Source: Symbiodinium kawagutii (taxonomy: Eukaryota; Sar; Dinophyceae; Suessiales; Symbiodiniaceae). Taken from it: 64,000 bases of DNA. Numbering within the stretch: position 1 is the stretch's first letter; each line of letters begins with the position of its first letter. Shown one piece after another: positions 45,073-57,539 of this stretch. Both the position numbers and the translations under genes were made by a program. Location of the stretch: the NCBI GenBank assembly GCA_009767595.1, contig VSDK01003688.1:48279-112278 (forward strand), in the 5' to 3' direction. The notes below the pieces were generated by a model, which did not search any database, was not told the origin of the DNA, and worked only from the letters and a program-made list of their open reading frames with translations.

Positions 45073-45632
45073 GAAACACGTGCTGCCCAGACGGTTCGAC
45101 ATGCCCGTCAGCATCACAGGAGTATGCTTGCTGCCCCCATGCAAAGAAGAAGGACTGGACTGCAGCAAACCGAAAACTATCAAACACTCGCTTTTTGAAG
45201 CCTGAGTGGTTTGATGTGTGCAAAAAAATGTGTCCTTGCCAATGAGCTCCACCTATGGGAAGAAAGATTGAAAGCAAGGCACCCAAGGTTTGTGATTCTC
45301 AGGACTGCTTGCCTGGAAAGTACTGTGCCTTGGATGGGGGCACCAGCTCCAAAGAGCCGGGCTTGTGTGGTGTCTACGATGTATGATATTTGTTCAACTT
45401 TGTTCATGTGTTTCATGATTTCTCTCTCTCTCTCTCAGATATGTTATGGGATTGATTGTGAAGGTCTCTTGGGATATTGGCCCCAAGCTTCAGAGGCTGT
45501 TCACGCCAAATAAGGTGCTCCCAATTCGTTGGCCCTGTGTCCCTCTGGGGTGCCTTGCATGGGTGGCTGCTGTGAAGATGGCAGCACCTGCCCATCTGCA
45601 CCGGCGAACTCTACCTGCGCAAAAGGACTGGG
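45073..45632 (+). CDS. Granulin-like cysteine-rich exons
   Basis: Three exons carry cysteine patterns. 45,073 to about 45,140 encodes GNTCCPDGSTCPSASQEYAC then CPHAKK. About 45,298-45,370 encodes VCDSQDCLPGKYCALDGG then KEPGLCG. 45,515 to about 45,632 encodes ALCPSGVPCMGGCCEDGSTC then PSAPANSTCAKG. The CC(P/E)DGSTCPSA unit occurs twice and resembles a granulin half-motif; the middle exon has spaced cysteines like a small disulfide knot. These suggest an extracellular or vacuolar protein. They lie 1.5 kb after the beta-helix gene on the same strand and may be its C-terminal tail or a separate secreted protein. Phases between the three exons were not fixed. Confidence 0.6.
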
Positions 45633-45639
45633 CAAATAC

Positions 45640-48600
45640 AAAAGGATCATACGGGATCAATGCATTAGATACAGAGAGATGGAGAGATGGTTTTGACTTG
45701 CTGAAGGTATAGGTATGGTATGGCAATGTATGGCATGATATTTAAATACATGGTATTGATCTTCGGACAATTGAAGTTGACTGCGACCACTGTCACTGGG
45801 TCAGGTGTCGTTCAATGCCTGATATAATTCGAATGACTGGGGCTGACTAGCCTTTGGTAATATATTTGGGGCCTAAAGCTATACCTGTTTTGGTTGGGAT
45901 GTCTTTCGTGGTCCATTTGGTGTCACTTTCCGGTAGCCGAAGATGACGGCTGAACCCCTTGGAGCGTCAGGAAAACAGGTCGATTGCCTGAAGTCTTCCG
46001 TCACGGTGCAACTCGTGGTCTGAGTTTGAGGATGGACGCGCTGTGGCGAGCTGCTTGAGCCCATTTCTGGATGCCACGGCTTTGTCCAAGCTGACTCTTT
46101 GCAAAGTAGCCTTGAGGTTCAGATGGTTGCTGCCAGTTTAGATTGGCTGTGAGTGATTGCTGTGGGCAGAGTTCGAGGTGAGAGAGAGAGAGAGGGAGAG
46201 AGAGAGGGAGAGGAAAAAAAGAGAGTGAGAGAATAAAGAAATCAGCTTGTACGAACAGAAGAAATTCACGGCTGCCATGGTTTTCTTTCTGAACACAATT
46301 CGTGCTTCGCAGAAGCCTACAGCGCACAGCACAACCAAAGAAATTGCCTTTGCTGCTTTCACTTTTTGCGACAATTAATTACTTTAAGTGGCCACTTGCT
46401 TTTCACAGCATGACGAACAGGGTCTATCAGTTGGATCTCTCGAAAAAGTGTAGCTGAGACTTTGCGAGCAGCTGCAGTGGCTGCTTTCCTGCTTCTGGTG
46501 GATCCAACATGATGGCGCACACGCATAAGCATACTTAAACATGTGGACATTGCATGTATGTCTGTGCGCACGTACACGTACGTATGAATGCTCAAAAATA
46601 GCAGCTGCACAGCATGCGACTTTTCGCCTTTTCTGGTTTGCATTTTGGATTATTGCCTTCAGCAACTCGTCCTGGCTGCTTACTAGCCTACCCTGTTAAC
46701 TCGTTTCTGCATTTCTGCATGTTTCTGCCAGCTCGCAATTTCTTTCGTGTGTTTCTATGCCTGCTGATTTCTTTCGACCCGCAGTGTGGAAAAAGCATGT
46801 GGTGAGCATTCATCAGACCGGATGCCAGTGGTTCAAGCCTTTCGGCTTAGTTCGGTTTGCCATCTTAGCCCCGGCTGAGTGAAGGCAGCCTTGGCTTCAT
46901 GCGATCGTTGCCAAAAGGTTTTACATGTTTTGAAGCTCCAAACAAAGAATCAGAGGATCTATGATGATCTATGCAAGAAGTCAATAGAAGTTAGTTATAT
47001 AAGTCGTGCGATTTGCATTCTGACAAGTTTTGCAACTCTGGCCCCGAGGCCGAGGTATGGGTGGCTGGGACAGGTCCCGCTCTCCAAGGCTGGGAGCCGG
47101 CCCTGTTCGAGCCGCAACATATCAGGATGCACATCACTATTTGCATCCGAAATCTGAGTTGAAATTGAGGAGAATCAAGGTATTTGATGGTATTTGTATG
47201 TGCTTGTGCAAGTTTTGCTTGTGGATGGCTGTTTGCATATTGATTATGTGCGTGTTGTGTTTATAGCTGCGTGTTTGTTTCTTGATCTCTGTTTTTCCTC
47301 TCTGTCTCTTTCTCCTTTTGCCTATCCACGTTTTGCGCCGATTGGTTTACGGTGCCTATGGTCTAGCCCATGAGGGCATACAGGGACATATGCATATACC
47401 TGCAACTGGTTTACACATGTCTACACCTATTGTCGCACCTATCTACCAATATATAAATGTATTTCTATACGTGCATGCAAATGTGTGTGCGTGTTCTTTC
47501 ATTCTGGCATCCACTTCCCATATACATATACGCATTTGCTCGCACTTGTTTTGAGACAATCTTTCGTTCTCGATGTCGTCGCTGTTGTATCTCTCATGTT
47601 TGTATTTGTTTGATCCACTTGCTTATTCCTCAATGTACTTTTACAATCTCATATGTCATCATTCATCCATCAGCTCAAATCCACTTTTTTAAACTATTTA
47701 CTATACAAGCCTGCTCGCATTTGGTTTCAAAAATGTCATTTGATTGAAACTGCTCAACTCTACTCTCATTTGATCCGGGCCAATTCAATCCATTCTGGTC
47801 TAGTCCTCTAGTCCTATCCCGGTTCCTGTGCCGTCTTCCCCTGGTCTGGTCTGCCTATCTACCTCTACGTCTATCACAGGGTGTTAGGCTGTTCTGATGA
47901 GTCCTGGCATTGCGCGCAGCTGCATGATTTTTTCCCCTCAGGAAAAACAATGCACACTGGATCTCGAAGCAGATAGCCATGCTGGGCCGGTACACGCAGA
48001 ACAGGCGCAACATGGAGCTGTAAGCTGCTGAAAAAGCTTTGAGTAAATGCGGCTCTTCAATGTTCTTCAGTTCCTTTTTGGCCTGTCGTAGGCCTGCAAA
48101 CCTGCAAGTGGATTCTCAAGGATGCCTAACCTTGCAGAACTTGATGGACAGCTGGGGCCACGAGAACGGTTCGGAGCCACAGCATGGGCGATGCCATGCG
48201 ACGTGCCAACTTATTATTTCCTTCTGCAATGACAGATCCACTGCACCCGCATGGGTCCCCGCTTATTTTGATCCTCAGAACTCAGACCGCAAGTTGTTTT
48301 GATATCATTTGATATCATGTAGGCCCTGCAGGATTCAGCAGCATTAGCAGTGACATTGGCACCTGCTTGAGTCCAGTGCTGCTGCAGGGGTAGTATACCA
48401 AACTTCATCTTCCTTGGGATGTATTGACCAGGAGCTGGATATCTGCCAAACTGACGCAACCAAATCGTGATACTGAATTGTGCGAGGGAGTTCCTTTGCT
48501 GCCCCTTGCATCAAACTGCCCATTTCTGCCGGACTCCTTCTAGAGTTTGCTAGAGACCCCTCATTTGAAAGAAACCTGCAAGATTTCATGGATTAGGCCT

Positions 48601-48990
48601 ACTTTGAGGGCAGATACGCAGAATGGGCCAGTGAAATCTAGAGACAGATTTCTTGTGTTGGCCAGAAGTGACAAAAAAGCAGGTCGAGCAAGGTCATCAA
48701 GTCCTGAACCAGGCTAGTCAATCCACTAACAATCTTTGAATATCTTGATTTCATATAACTTTTCAACTCTTCAACTGTTTTAACATTTCTCCTTCTAAGT
48801 TCTCCTCAGGAAGTGCTGTGGCAGCATGTTGACACAGAAGTTTGAACAAACTTTCCCTAACATCCCTGTTGACATTCCCTGCAAGAAATGATCAAGAACA
48901 TCACACGGCATAACAGGGCTGACCCTTGTGGTTGCAGGGCCATGGGGTCTCCTTTCATGTCATGTGCCTGGAAAACCTTTCGCCACCGCT
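45640..48990. other. Stretch with no firmly recognised exon
   Basis: A + strand frame near 47,040-47,130 (RGRGMGGWDRSRSPRLGAG) resembles an RG/RS-type linker of RNA-binding proteins. Frames at 47,940-48,025 and 48,110-48,240 are open in two frames at once and cannot be assigned. A - strand frame at 46,359-46,643 contains an Ala/Lys-rich run but has no supporting features. GA-rich repeats occur at about 46,180-46,230. Confidence 0.3.
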
Positions 48991-50036
48991 AAGGTCTGAG
49001 CGAGCAGGAGGTGGTTGACGCTGTGAATCAAAACTTGGTTTGTGAGCGCCCGCCTTCTCAGTTGGGCAGTGCTGGAAACCGCTGCATTGCGTTCGATCGG
49101 AATGTGCCGAAAGGAATTCTCAATCCACCGCTGCATTGCATTTGGAATTCTCAATCCTGCTGTATCTCCTTTGTATCCTTTCGCATTCTTGTGTGCGCTG
49201 TCCTTGCATTTTTTGACTGCACCATGGGAATTTGGGCATGACGTTGTGAGTCCATTGGATCCATTGGCTACCATTCGCTGATTTGAGGCACCGGTGGCAC
49301 GCGCTTCAAGATGCTCCGCCCTAATATGGTTTTTGCTCAAACGCATTGTTGGTCGAACCCCCGAACTTGCAAAATGCCATGCTACCGAGACACTATGATA
49401 ACAGAACCGGTGCCGGGAGCTTGGATCTCCACTGTCAAACTTGATCAAACTGGTGACTTTTCTGAATTCGTCAGACGTTGCCGAACTTGCCAGGACACTG
49501 TAATTCAGGTCCATCGTGGAGGAGGAGGCGACAGAATTGTTTTGAACATCTCCAATGACTGAGCGTAATACAAGAATATGCGAAGATCCACGTGGGAGGG
49601 CTGCATTTCTGTCAGACTTCTCTCGCGACTCCAACAAGAACACCAAAACATGGGCGAAACCAACGAGTAGTTGGAAGAGTGGGAATGATTGGAACGTTCG
49701 GATCTCAGATTTCTGCGTAGAGCTGGTACAAGAACTTCCAAATATGGTTTCACCATTTTTCGGTGTTGGAGGTTTTGGCCCATTGTTTGTGCTATTTTGT
49801 GATTCTGTATTTGTGTGTTTGTTGCACTTCATGTGGGGACAGAACACAGGCGAAGCAGGAGACCAACACCTGGAAGCAGGAGGAGACCACACAGTCGTGG
49901 AATAAAAAGTCTGATTGGGTCGGAGACCAAGAGATTGACATGATGCAACCAGAAGTCTCACATTAGACTCATTAGACAAAGAATCGGAAAGGTAGCTGCA
50001 GTTGCCTTTCCAGATCTCGCAACCTTTTGCAACCAA
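48960..50036 (-). other. 358-codon antisense open frame
   Basis: The longest open frame of the window, on the - strand, overlapping the + strand exons at 48,994 and 49,435. Its composition (rich in Ser, Asn, Arg, His) is not typical of a folded protein, no domain is recognisable, and it opposes the direction of all recognised genes. Most likely it is a chance or shadow frame. Confidence 0.4.
48994..49099 (+). CDS. Exon of an unrecognised protein
   Basis: Between an AAG acceptor and a GA donor the frame encodes LSEQEVVDAVNQNLVCERPP, then QLGSAGNRCIAFD. The amphipathic helix and two cysteines look like real protein, and the exon ends fit the splice rules seen elsewhere in the window. It belongs to no family I recognise. 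Plausible following exons lie at about 49,288 and 49,435-49,525 (LDQTGDFSEFVRRCRTCQDT). The opposite strand is open across the whole region. Confidence 0.5.
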
Positions 50037-50135
50037 TCCTGTGCTGAGGACAACTCCTACAACAATGGCAACGCCTACCGAGACAGTTGGGTCAAGTGTG
50101 GCACCAAGGACACCATTTGCGCAGACCTCCCACGT
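50008..50135 (+). CDS. Cysteine-containing exon of an unrecognised protein
   Basis: The frame reads DLATFCNQSCAEDNSYNNGN then AYRDSWVKCGTKDTICADLP and meets GT after the Pro codon. Four cysteines in a C-x3-C...C-x6-C arrangement with Asn/Asp-rich loops suggest an extracellular module. The acceptor is either the CAG at about 50,001 or the CCAG at about 50,012. The family is unknown. Confidence 0.45.
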
Positions 50136-50928
50136 GTGAGCCAGTCTGACTCGCTACCGTTCTGAGGGAAGAGCCAAAGACAGAAACTTGGCAAAATAAT
50201 CGTGGAAACAATGCTGGATGGTGCCTGCGACTTGTTTGTGCTCCCCCAAGGAGCTGAGCTGCAAGCCACATCATGTAGAAACATTCAGCGAAACATTGAT
50301 GACATTCATCAGCACGTCAAAATACATATGCATTTGACATTTGATAGGCATTATCATTGGTGAAAGGCCCGTACTGAATCGCGGAATGTCGCTGATGTGT
50401 GCCTGTGTGGGGATAAGTCTTTGTGCCAGGCGATTGCAGGGATCGCAATCAAGTGGCTCATCATCCGGGTTGCCTAGCAGCGTTGGTTCTTGTAGTTCAG
50501 GCAGTTTGTAGGTCATCGCACGTCACAGGGAAGATGCTCTTCTAGGGAATCCTTTCGAAAGAACACAATGCTTTTTGAAAGATCGGGGAAATTCGTACAT
50601 GAGCATGACTCAAGCAGACTTGGGTCAGTTGTATGTTGTGGCAAGAGGACTTCAAAAAGATAGCTCCAATTTGTCATGCCAATGCATTGAAAATGTTTTC
50701 TGTACCGAGCTGCCATGATCCACGATGATGGACCTTCCTTTGCTGCGCTCTCAGGTGGCAGAAGCACAAAGGAGGCATGGCCGAAAGCGTTGGACAGGAT
50801 ACACATGGATATATTGGTTTCTTGAAGCTTCTTTAAGTTTCTTGAAAGCGTGAAGGATGCGTGAAGGATGGGTTTTAAATGGTTTAAAAGGCGTTAGAGG
50901 TCAAAGTCTAAAAGAGGACGTTTAGCAG

Positions 50929-51066
50929 ATGGCAAAAGTGTTTCTCCTGGAAGGTGGCCACACCCAGGATCAGACTGAGCAAATCCAGAGATACATGGGC
51001 TACCTCTTGAAGAATGGCTCCAAGGACCTCAAACGGCAGAAAGCGGATGAAAGCACTTGCGCAGAG
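50929..51066 (+). CDS. 46-residue exon of an unrecognised protein
   Basis: Bounded by TTTAGCAG and a GT donor, the frame is exactly 46 codons: AKVFLLEGGHTQDQTEQIQR, YMGYLLKNGSKDLKRQKADE and STCAE. It is strongly helical and charged. The two other frames are closed and the composition differs from flanking sequence, so this is one of the firmer orphan exons. It begins with ATG, which could be an initiator or an internal Met. Confidence 0.55.
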
Positions 51067-52941
51067 GTGAGAAGCCATGAGCTAATATCGCTTCAATGTG
51101 AACCTATGAATTTTCACCATGCATGTCATACTACGTCATGATGAGTCGCTCTATGTCATTCTGGCATTGTCAGCCATGGAGTAGAGATCGAAGCGAGTTG
51201 AAGATTCCCATCGAGAGTTGGGAGATGTTGGGAGGAATTGTTTCCCTGCAGGAAGGAGTAGAGACGACTTGGGGAGGCTACGCCCCGCTGTCACAAATGG
51301 TGACAGCCATGCAGACCAGGCAGACCTGGCGCAGCACCCGAAAGAGGGTGAGCATTGTGCGCGATACTGATACACACAGATTTACACACACATGCATACA
51401 AATAAATATGTGTATATATATATGCCTACAATAATGCATGCATACATGCATTTACACTACTTCTATTGCATGCACCCAAGCATATATACATGCACCTATC
51501 CATGACATATACACATGTCACATACCAATGAGCAAACATGTAGTTAAGATATTAAGCATGTTCTGTACATTGCATTATTTTACATATGTATTGCATGCAT
51601 CAAAGCATACGTACAAGCACGCGTGCCATACATAATTCCACAAAAACATTACCTATATTGCATACATTTCAAGCCACTGATGAGATGGATGAAATGCCGA
51701 CAGAAGCAATGGCTTCCCTGGACGGCTGTCATTGCCTATGGGAAACTGCTGCGTGGTCGGACGGAGAACATTTGGGTTGAGCAGCTATGAGCAGTTGACG
51801 CAGTTGATGCAGTTGATGGTTGGATTCTGCTAGGAAGCCTGACTTTGGCATCACTGACGTGGAATCACTGAAGCAGTTCCTGCAGGCAGCGGGAGCACAG
51901 AAACATTCTGCTACATTGTCGTAGTCATAGGGATCGAGAGAAACGGGAAAAACGAGAGGAACAGAGAAACAAAGGTGGCAAAAAATACGTGTTACCCATC
52001 TCTTCCCACACCCGCACCTCTTGCGTCTCTTCCGTTTTAAGTTGCGTAAAATGTTGCTGGCATGAGCAGCTCATCAAATATCTGAGAGCATCAGGCTACA
52101 GACCATGAAGGACGCTTCCATGTGAACGAGAAGGATCAAGTGAAAAAGGCACCCACGCGCCTGCGGGGGTGTAACTTTGGGACAAAAGACACTCTTTCTT
52201 GTGTCAGTTGAGTCAGTTGCTTTGCTTTTGTTTGGTTGAAGTCTTTTGCCGTTTCTGTTGCAGATCGACCGGAATGAACGGCAAAACGGAGGGGGAGACT
52301 ATTGGAAACACAATTCCTACGCGGCGACACCACCAGCAGAGCGAAGGCCCCCTCTGCAAAGCGTGGGAAGAGAGGGTGGGAGAACAAACAACTACAGCCC
52401 AGGCATTGGCATTTTGCGGCCGTGCATTCCAGAGTTATTGGTTTGGATGGTTTGGAAAGCATTGATTTCAGCTATCCTCGCTTGATTTTGCACGAATCCC
52501 TGCATGAAACTTTACTTTAGATGTCCAAAGTTCAGAGCCTCAAGAATCTCATAAGTCAATATCATATGACTCTCGTGTTTCATTTTCTGGCCAAACCAAA
52601 GGCTTTGTTTGCTGTTAAGGTGGGCCCTTGTCAACAGTGAAGGGGACCATAGACATTCAAACTCTCAGGACGAATGCGGAACAAAGAGCAGCAGAAAAGT
52701 TTAATGTCGGATCCTCAGAGTCAGTTTGTTTGGCAAGAAGACACCTTGAACGGGGGCAAGTCTGGCTGAAAACCCACGAAATAACCACACATAGTTTGTT
52801 TTTTGACATTAGACCGGCCGATTTGCGGATTCGTATTTTCTCAACAAGAACTACGACTTGACATGGCCAAAGTGTGGCTAGAGCAAAGTCGACAGAGTTT
52901 CCTTACACGTCGCCAATTCCCCTTGTCATTGACCTGCCAAG

Positions 52942-53307
52942 GCCTTTGGAGCAACTCCGGCGTATGCCAACATGCACAAGGAAGAAGTGAGGGCCTTGTG
53001 GGATTCGTGTGTCGCAAAGCTGAGGCTTCTAAACTAGGCTGAGTGTGGACAAGTGAAGAAACACCTGAGGCTGACTATGGTGATGAAGAGGAAACAAACC
53101 AGGCATCCCCAGGTGTAGCAGATGTCAAGGCCGGAGGGGCAGTTCCTACAGCTGATTCTGGCAGTGAGGAATGGTGCCGAAGCCGATGAAGAAATCTCAC
53201 CAACATCCTGTCTTTGCAGAGTAGCCTTGCGCACTTTGCAGGTCAAGCAGGAGCCCGACAAACCAAAAAAACCGTTGGGGATCTCGGCATGGTTGGTTGG
53301 TGAATAG
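52942..53307 (+). CDS. Acidic C-terminal exons with stop codon (unrecognised gene)
   Basis: Exon 52,942-53,008 encodes AFGATPAYANMHKEEVRALW. Exon 53,044-53,165 encodes WTSEETPEADYGDEEETNQA, then SPGVADVKAGGAVPTADSGS. Exon 53,242-53,307 encodes VKQEPDKPKKPLGISAWLVG and ends at TAG. GT and GA donors keep all three in phase. The product is a helix followed by an acidic disordered segment and a short basic end. The VKQEP string resembles a SUMO-acceptor consensus (psi-K-x-E), which is only suggestive. This looks like the 3' end of a gene. No family was recognised. Confidence 0.5.
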
Positions 53308-54007
53308 CCAAAGCCTTCAGCTTCTGAAATGATGTGTTCTGAGGTGCCAAAATTGGTAGCGGTCGGTATGGTTCATGCCACTCCCTGTTCCCACGAGTTC
53401 ATTTTGATGGTTTCTTAGCTTAAGCGTGGTGGACCATTGTAATCTCAGAAGGGCTCAGTATTGTTCAAGCACATGATTTACAACTGGACGGGATAGTATT
53501 GGCAAGGAAGCTTGATTGGAAAACATGCTGTATCTTGTCCTATCAGAAAGACACTTGGCAATCAGCCAGTCCGTAATAAAATGCTAGCGAAGAACGTTCC
53601 AGGTTCAATGTGTAATCTGATGTCATATGATTTAATCGGGTGGCTGCGAGGATTCTCACTAAGAGAGAATTTCACAGAAGTCCTACAGGCGTTTTCTTGG
53701 GTCAAATGGATTCACATCGAAATTTTGAGATACCAGAGGCTACAACAAAGATAGACTTCTTGCTCTACTCGTCCGTCTTGAATTCAACCGAAACCTATAT
53801 TTCGGTAGAAGTATACTTAGATGTCCTTAGTAGGTTGATGATGGTTGATGTACGTTGTGCATCTCGAACTGAGGGTATTCAGTTACTCCCATAGAGTCAC
53901 CAGGCTCAGTTTCTTTCGACTTGTCATTTGCCCAAGATTACAGAAGTTTACCAAGCTATCAGATGCTATCAGATGCTATCCGGCTATCAGTTGCACTTTG
54001 CTGAAAG

Positions 54008-54300
54008 GCCTGGAAAGCATTGGACCCAGTATGACGACAACATGACCATTTGGTGGTGCGCCACGGCCTTTAGAATCATTACCCAGGGCAAGATTAAGGC
54101 CATTCTGAGCCAAGATTCTGCTGCAGAACGCTTTTCGGAAACCAGCAGCAGCAGCAGTTTGATTCAAAGCACTTGAAACCAACCCACTTGGAACCCCCAA
54201 AGCGCCTGGATGTGGAGCAGGTACTACGAGGGCCCCAAAGGTGTGTGGTGGATGGGTCCGGAGCATTCGGAGTCGAGACCTTGGAGAAGTAGAGATCTCC
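54008..54300 (+). CDS. Tryptophan/tyrosine-rich exon pair, WWE-like
   Basis: The first exon (about 54,008-54,055) reads GKHWTQYDDNMTIWW; the second (from 54,203) reads AWMWSRYYEGPKGVWWMGPE. They join through a GT-AG intron splitting a Cys codon. Both contain a W-x2-Y-(D/Y)-(D/E) ... W-W pattern, so the protein probably carries a repeated aromatic unit. The spacing recalls WWE-type domains, which bind ADP-ribose-related ligands or ubiquitin enzymes, but the match is too short to assign. A further open stretch near 54,365-54,415 (PRPQPYNAGSAPNGDDE) may follow. Confidence 0.45.
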
Positions 54301-55751
54301 AGAGTTCATGGGCTTCGTGCCACCAAACTGCATAGAGAGTTTCATAGATTTTCATTGTTTCTGCCGAGGCCTCAGCCGTACAACGCCGGAAGTGCTCCCA
54401 ATGGTGACGACGAATAGAGTGACTAGAAAATTCCACTCCTGGGCCCAGTGATGTGTTGCTGAAATCCTTCTGATGCTATCATTTACATTAATTCACTAGA
54501 TCCTTACTAGTTCCTTAGTATTGTTTGGAATTCGTTCTGAGTTTGGTTTCTGTTTGTGGAATCGGAATCGACCGTGCACACACTAGGAGGGGCAGTCTGT
54601 GCATAGGCGCTGCAGATGCAGCGATGCTGGTAGAGCTCGTGGTCGGCCTGTGTTGGCCTAGCTTTTAGATTCAGGGAGCTAGAAAATTTGAGCAGCCCGC
54701 TGGTTCAACGCAAATACGAACCCCTGAAACGTCCTACAGGCGTGCAGTTCGTTCCTCAAGATGCCGCAAGTGACTTGCTCCGAGTCTTATCAACTTTGAT
54801 CTTCCGGTTGGGCTGCTCTACTTTAAGGAGGAAGGGGTGAACATGAATGAGCCATGCCAGATGTACCCAGATGTCAGATTGAGCCTTCTCCGAATTCTCA
54901 GGATGGACAGAGAAAGCATATGTTCTCCCCAGAAAAAGGTGTTCAGGCATCTAGGGGCAATGCCTGAATGACTCGGATGAGCTCAGTAATGCTGGTCAAG
55001 CCGTTGTGTGCGGCTTGATTGTGGCAGATGACAATACCCCGGAGTGATGTCATCCGGGAGTTTAACTCACAGCCAGCGATTGCATCCCTGACACATTTGG
55101 AAAAAAAAGCAGAAAAGCAGGTGCGCTATGGCCGATGTGGTTGAGTTATGTTGAGTTTTCCATGATGAGGCGTGCCATTTTTTTGCCAGTGCCCTCCGAC
55201 TGTGAGGCTACCACTTTGGCAAGATGTCATAAGTTAATCATAAGGCCAAAAACGAGATTGATTATCCCAGCAGAAAGTCGCCAAGCTCTTTGCAAGATCT
55301 TGGTAGAAAATTTGTATGGCAGTTGGGGCCAAGATGATTCAAGATGACTCGATGACTATTTACTTTTCAGGAAGAGTTGCATTTTTGATTTCATTGCATG
55401 GTCAGGAGGCAGATCGAATGAAATGACACTAAATGCGCGAGGGACGGGGATCATATTATTAGAATGGAAGTTCAAAAGGGCAGAGAATGAGGCCAAGGGC
55501 CAAGGACCCCAGGAGCAAAAGAAACAATCAATCCAGGGAAAAGGGCAGTCAATGGAGGTCACCAATGTTTCGGGCATAAGGTTGGGGGTATGTGTGTGTG
55601 TTCTTTTGTTGTCAAGATTTTATGCATGTTGGATTCAAAATTGAGTCTTTTGCAAACTTCAAATGCGATCACTTGCGCACTTCCCTCGAAAATTGTTCCA
55701 TGAAGAGGAAGTACACAGTTTGCAAATTGAATGCGTCATCCACACGCAGTG

Positions 55752-55782
<31 letters not shown>

Positions 55783-56228
55783 CATGACTATGTGGTGTGA
55801 GTGCATATCGCTCGCCTCTCCCCGTGGCAGTCCCATTCGATGTGGAGATGGAGAGAAAGAGAGAGGAAGAGTTTCCGACTGATAGCGTTCTGATAGAGGT
55901 AGCCACGGGCATGCGTCCCAGGCTCCACTTCTAAAGATTCACCTGAGCACAAACTCCCGGTTCTTGGGAAAGGACACACACACATGCACTCAGGGCCCAA
56001 TTCATTGTGGCGTCCTATCCAGTCATCCTCAAAGCAAGAGAAAGAACGACAAAAGAAAATAACCTTCTTGATGTGTGCATTGCACTATCCAACAACAAAC
56101 CAAGTAGGGAAAAGGAACCCTACCTGAAGCTTTAAAGCCATAGGATGCCGTAGGATGCCATAGGCGTAACTCCCGTGCGTTGATTGACCACGCCAAATAC
56201 GACAAATATGAATGAATTTGGATGAATC

Positions 56229-56332
56229 GCACACACACACACAACATAGAGCGAGAATGCAACACATGTACGCATACACATCCGCACGACACACACACAC
56301 ACACACACGCACACACACACACACACACGCGC
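56229..56332. repeat. (CA)n arrays
   Basis: Several CA runs separated by short unique sequence; Cys/Val-rich open frames on the - strand are artefacts. Confidence 0.95.
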
Positions 56333-56774
56333 ATGCCGATATAATGTAATCTTAATATGTATTTACTTATCTATGGTTTTTTTTGTTTATTCCTTGACTT
56401 ATTTCTTTTTTATTCATTATATCAGTGGCAAAATAGTACACACACATAATTATATATATAATACATGTAGACATGTGTGTGGGTGTGAGTGTGCATGCTA
56501 GTGATTTCTCGATATTTGCAGATGATTTATTTTAAAAGCGTGTGCGCAATGCAACAACAGATACACACATCTATATATATATATATATTTGCATGTTATA
56601 TTTGTTGATTGTTTAATTTTCAAGTTCTTTACTTACTCATTTATTCATTTATTTATTGTTTGGTTTGTTTAATTTTGTTTAGTTGATTTAGCTATCTATA
56701 TTTATCTGTGCACATGAATGCATGCTGGAGCCTGCGGCAACGACGACAAGACCACAAGAACAACAGAACAACCC

Positions 56775-56789
56775 TAACAACAACAACAA

Positions 56790-56830
<41 letters not shown>

Positions 56831-56838
56831 ACAACAAG
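56775..56838. repeat. (AAC)n with AGC units
   Basis: About twenty trinucleotides; could encode poly-Asn/Gln/Thr if transcribed, but no exon context supports that. Confidence 0.95.
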
Positions 56839-56933
56839 AGGTTTCGCCGCAGAGGTTTCACACCTTCTTTGCATATATGTACATGTTACATATACATGTT
56901 TGTGCGTGCAAATGTCGATGAATAAATAGGTAA

Positions 56934-57115
56934 ATAGTTAAATTGTTGGATAGTTGGATAGATAGACAGATATATAGATAGTTACCGTAAATGGTTGGAT
57001 AGACTTGTAGAAAGCTAGATAGATAGACTGGCTGACCCGCCGCGCCCGAAGAGAGAGAGGGAGAGTGGTAGATAGACAGATAGACCGATAGATAGATAGA
57101 AAGATAGATACATCG
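56934..57115. repeat. GATA/TAGA array
   Basis: Interrupted GATA units across about 180 nt. Confidence 0.9.
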
Positions 57116-57230
57116 ATGAACGCATATATCATATAAATAAATGAATAAGTAAATAAATAGATATTTATTTATTGTATATATATATATTTATAATGCAGTC
57201 AAATATGATAGATATGCCGCATTTGCAGAT

Positions 57231-57416
57231 TTGGCTCATAGAGCTCCTGCTTGGGGCAGATTGGGGCGGCATTTTCGGGCACGCGCACAGGGCCAGCGAG
57301 CGTTCACAGCCTGGCCCTTTGCCAAGATTCAAGGGATTGCGTGCAGTACACAGCTGCCAGTCGATGGAAGGGAGATGAAGGGAGTGGTGAGAGCTGTTTC
57401 AGTACCTAGCGTATGA
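57231..57416 (+). CDS. Partial RRM of a second RNA-binding gene
   Basis: The frame contains GQRAFTAWPFAKIQGIACST followed by LPVDGREMKGV. The first segment fits the RNP1 strand (RAFTAW) and helix 2 of an RRM; the second fits the last strand. The first half of the domain was not found; it probably lies in upstream exons. Its neighbours, a Gly/Met/Pro-rich linker and a later RRM, support an RNA-binding protein of the DAZAP/hnRNP style. Confidence 0.45.
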   Translation: MAHRAPAWGRLGRHFRARAQGQRAFTAWPFAKIQGIACSTQLPVDGREMKGVVRAVSVPSV

Positions 57417-57539
57417 AGCTTTAGTGAACATCAATGGATGTTTGCCATGTGACAGGTCAATTTGCTAAGAGCTTTGGGCTCTTGCCATGGGTGCATGGCA
57501 GTTTTGCTTACCTCCTTCTCTGGCCAATGTCTTTGCCAG

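Larger units (their letters stand above)
54430..57200. other. Repeat-rich stretch with no recognised gene
   Basis: Contains CA arrays (56,229-56,332), an AAC/AGC array (56,775-56,838), GATA units (56,934-57,115) and several AT runs. Open frames at 54,840-54,970 occur in two frames and cannot be assigned. Confidence 0.5.

Noticed and set aside
46359-46665. - strand frame with Ala/Lys-rich segment
   Set aside because: No recognisable domain, opposite to gene direction and partly repetitive; not enough to call a gene.
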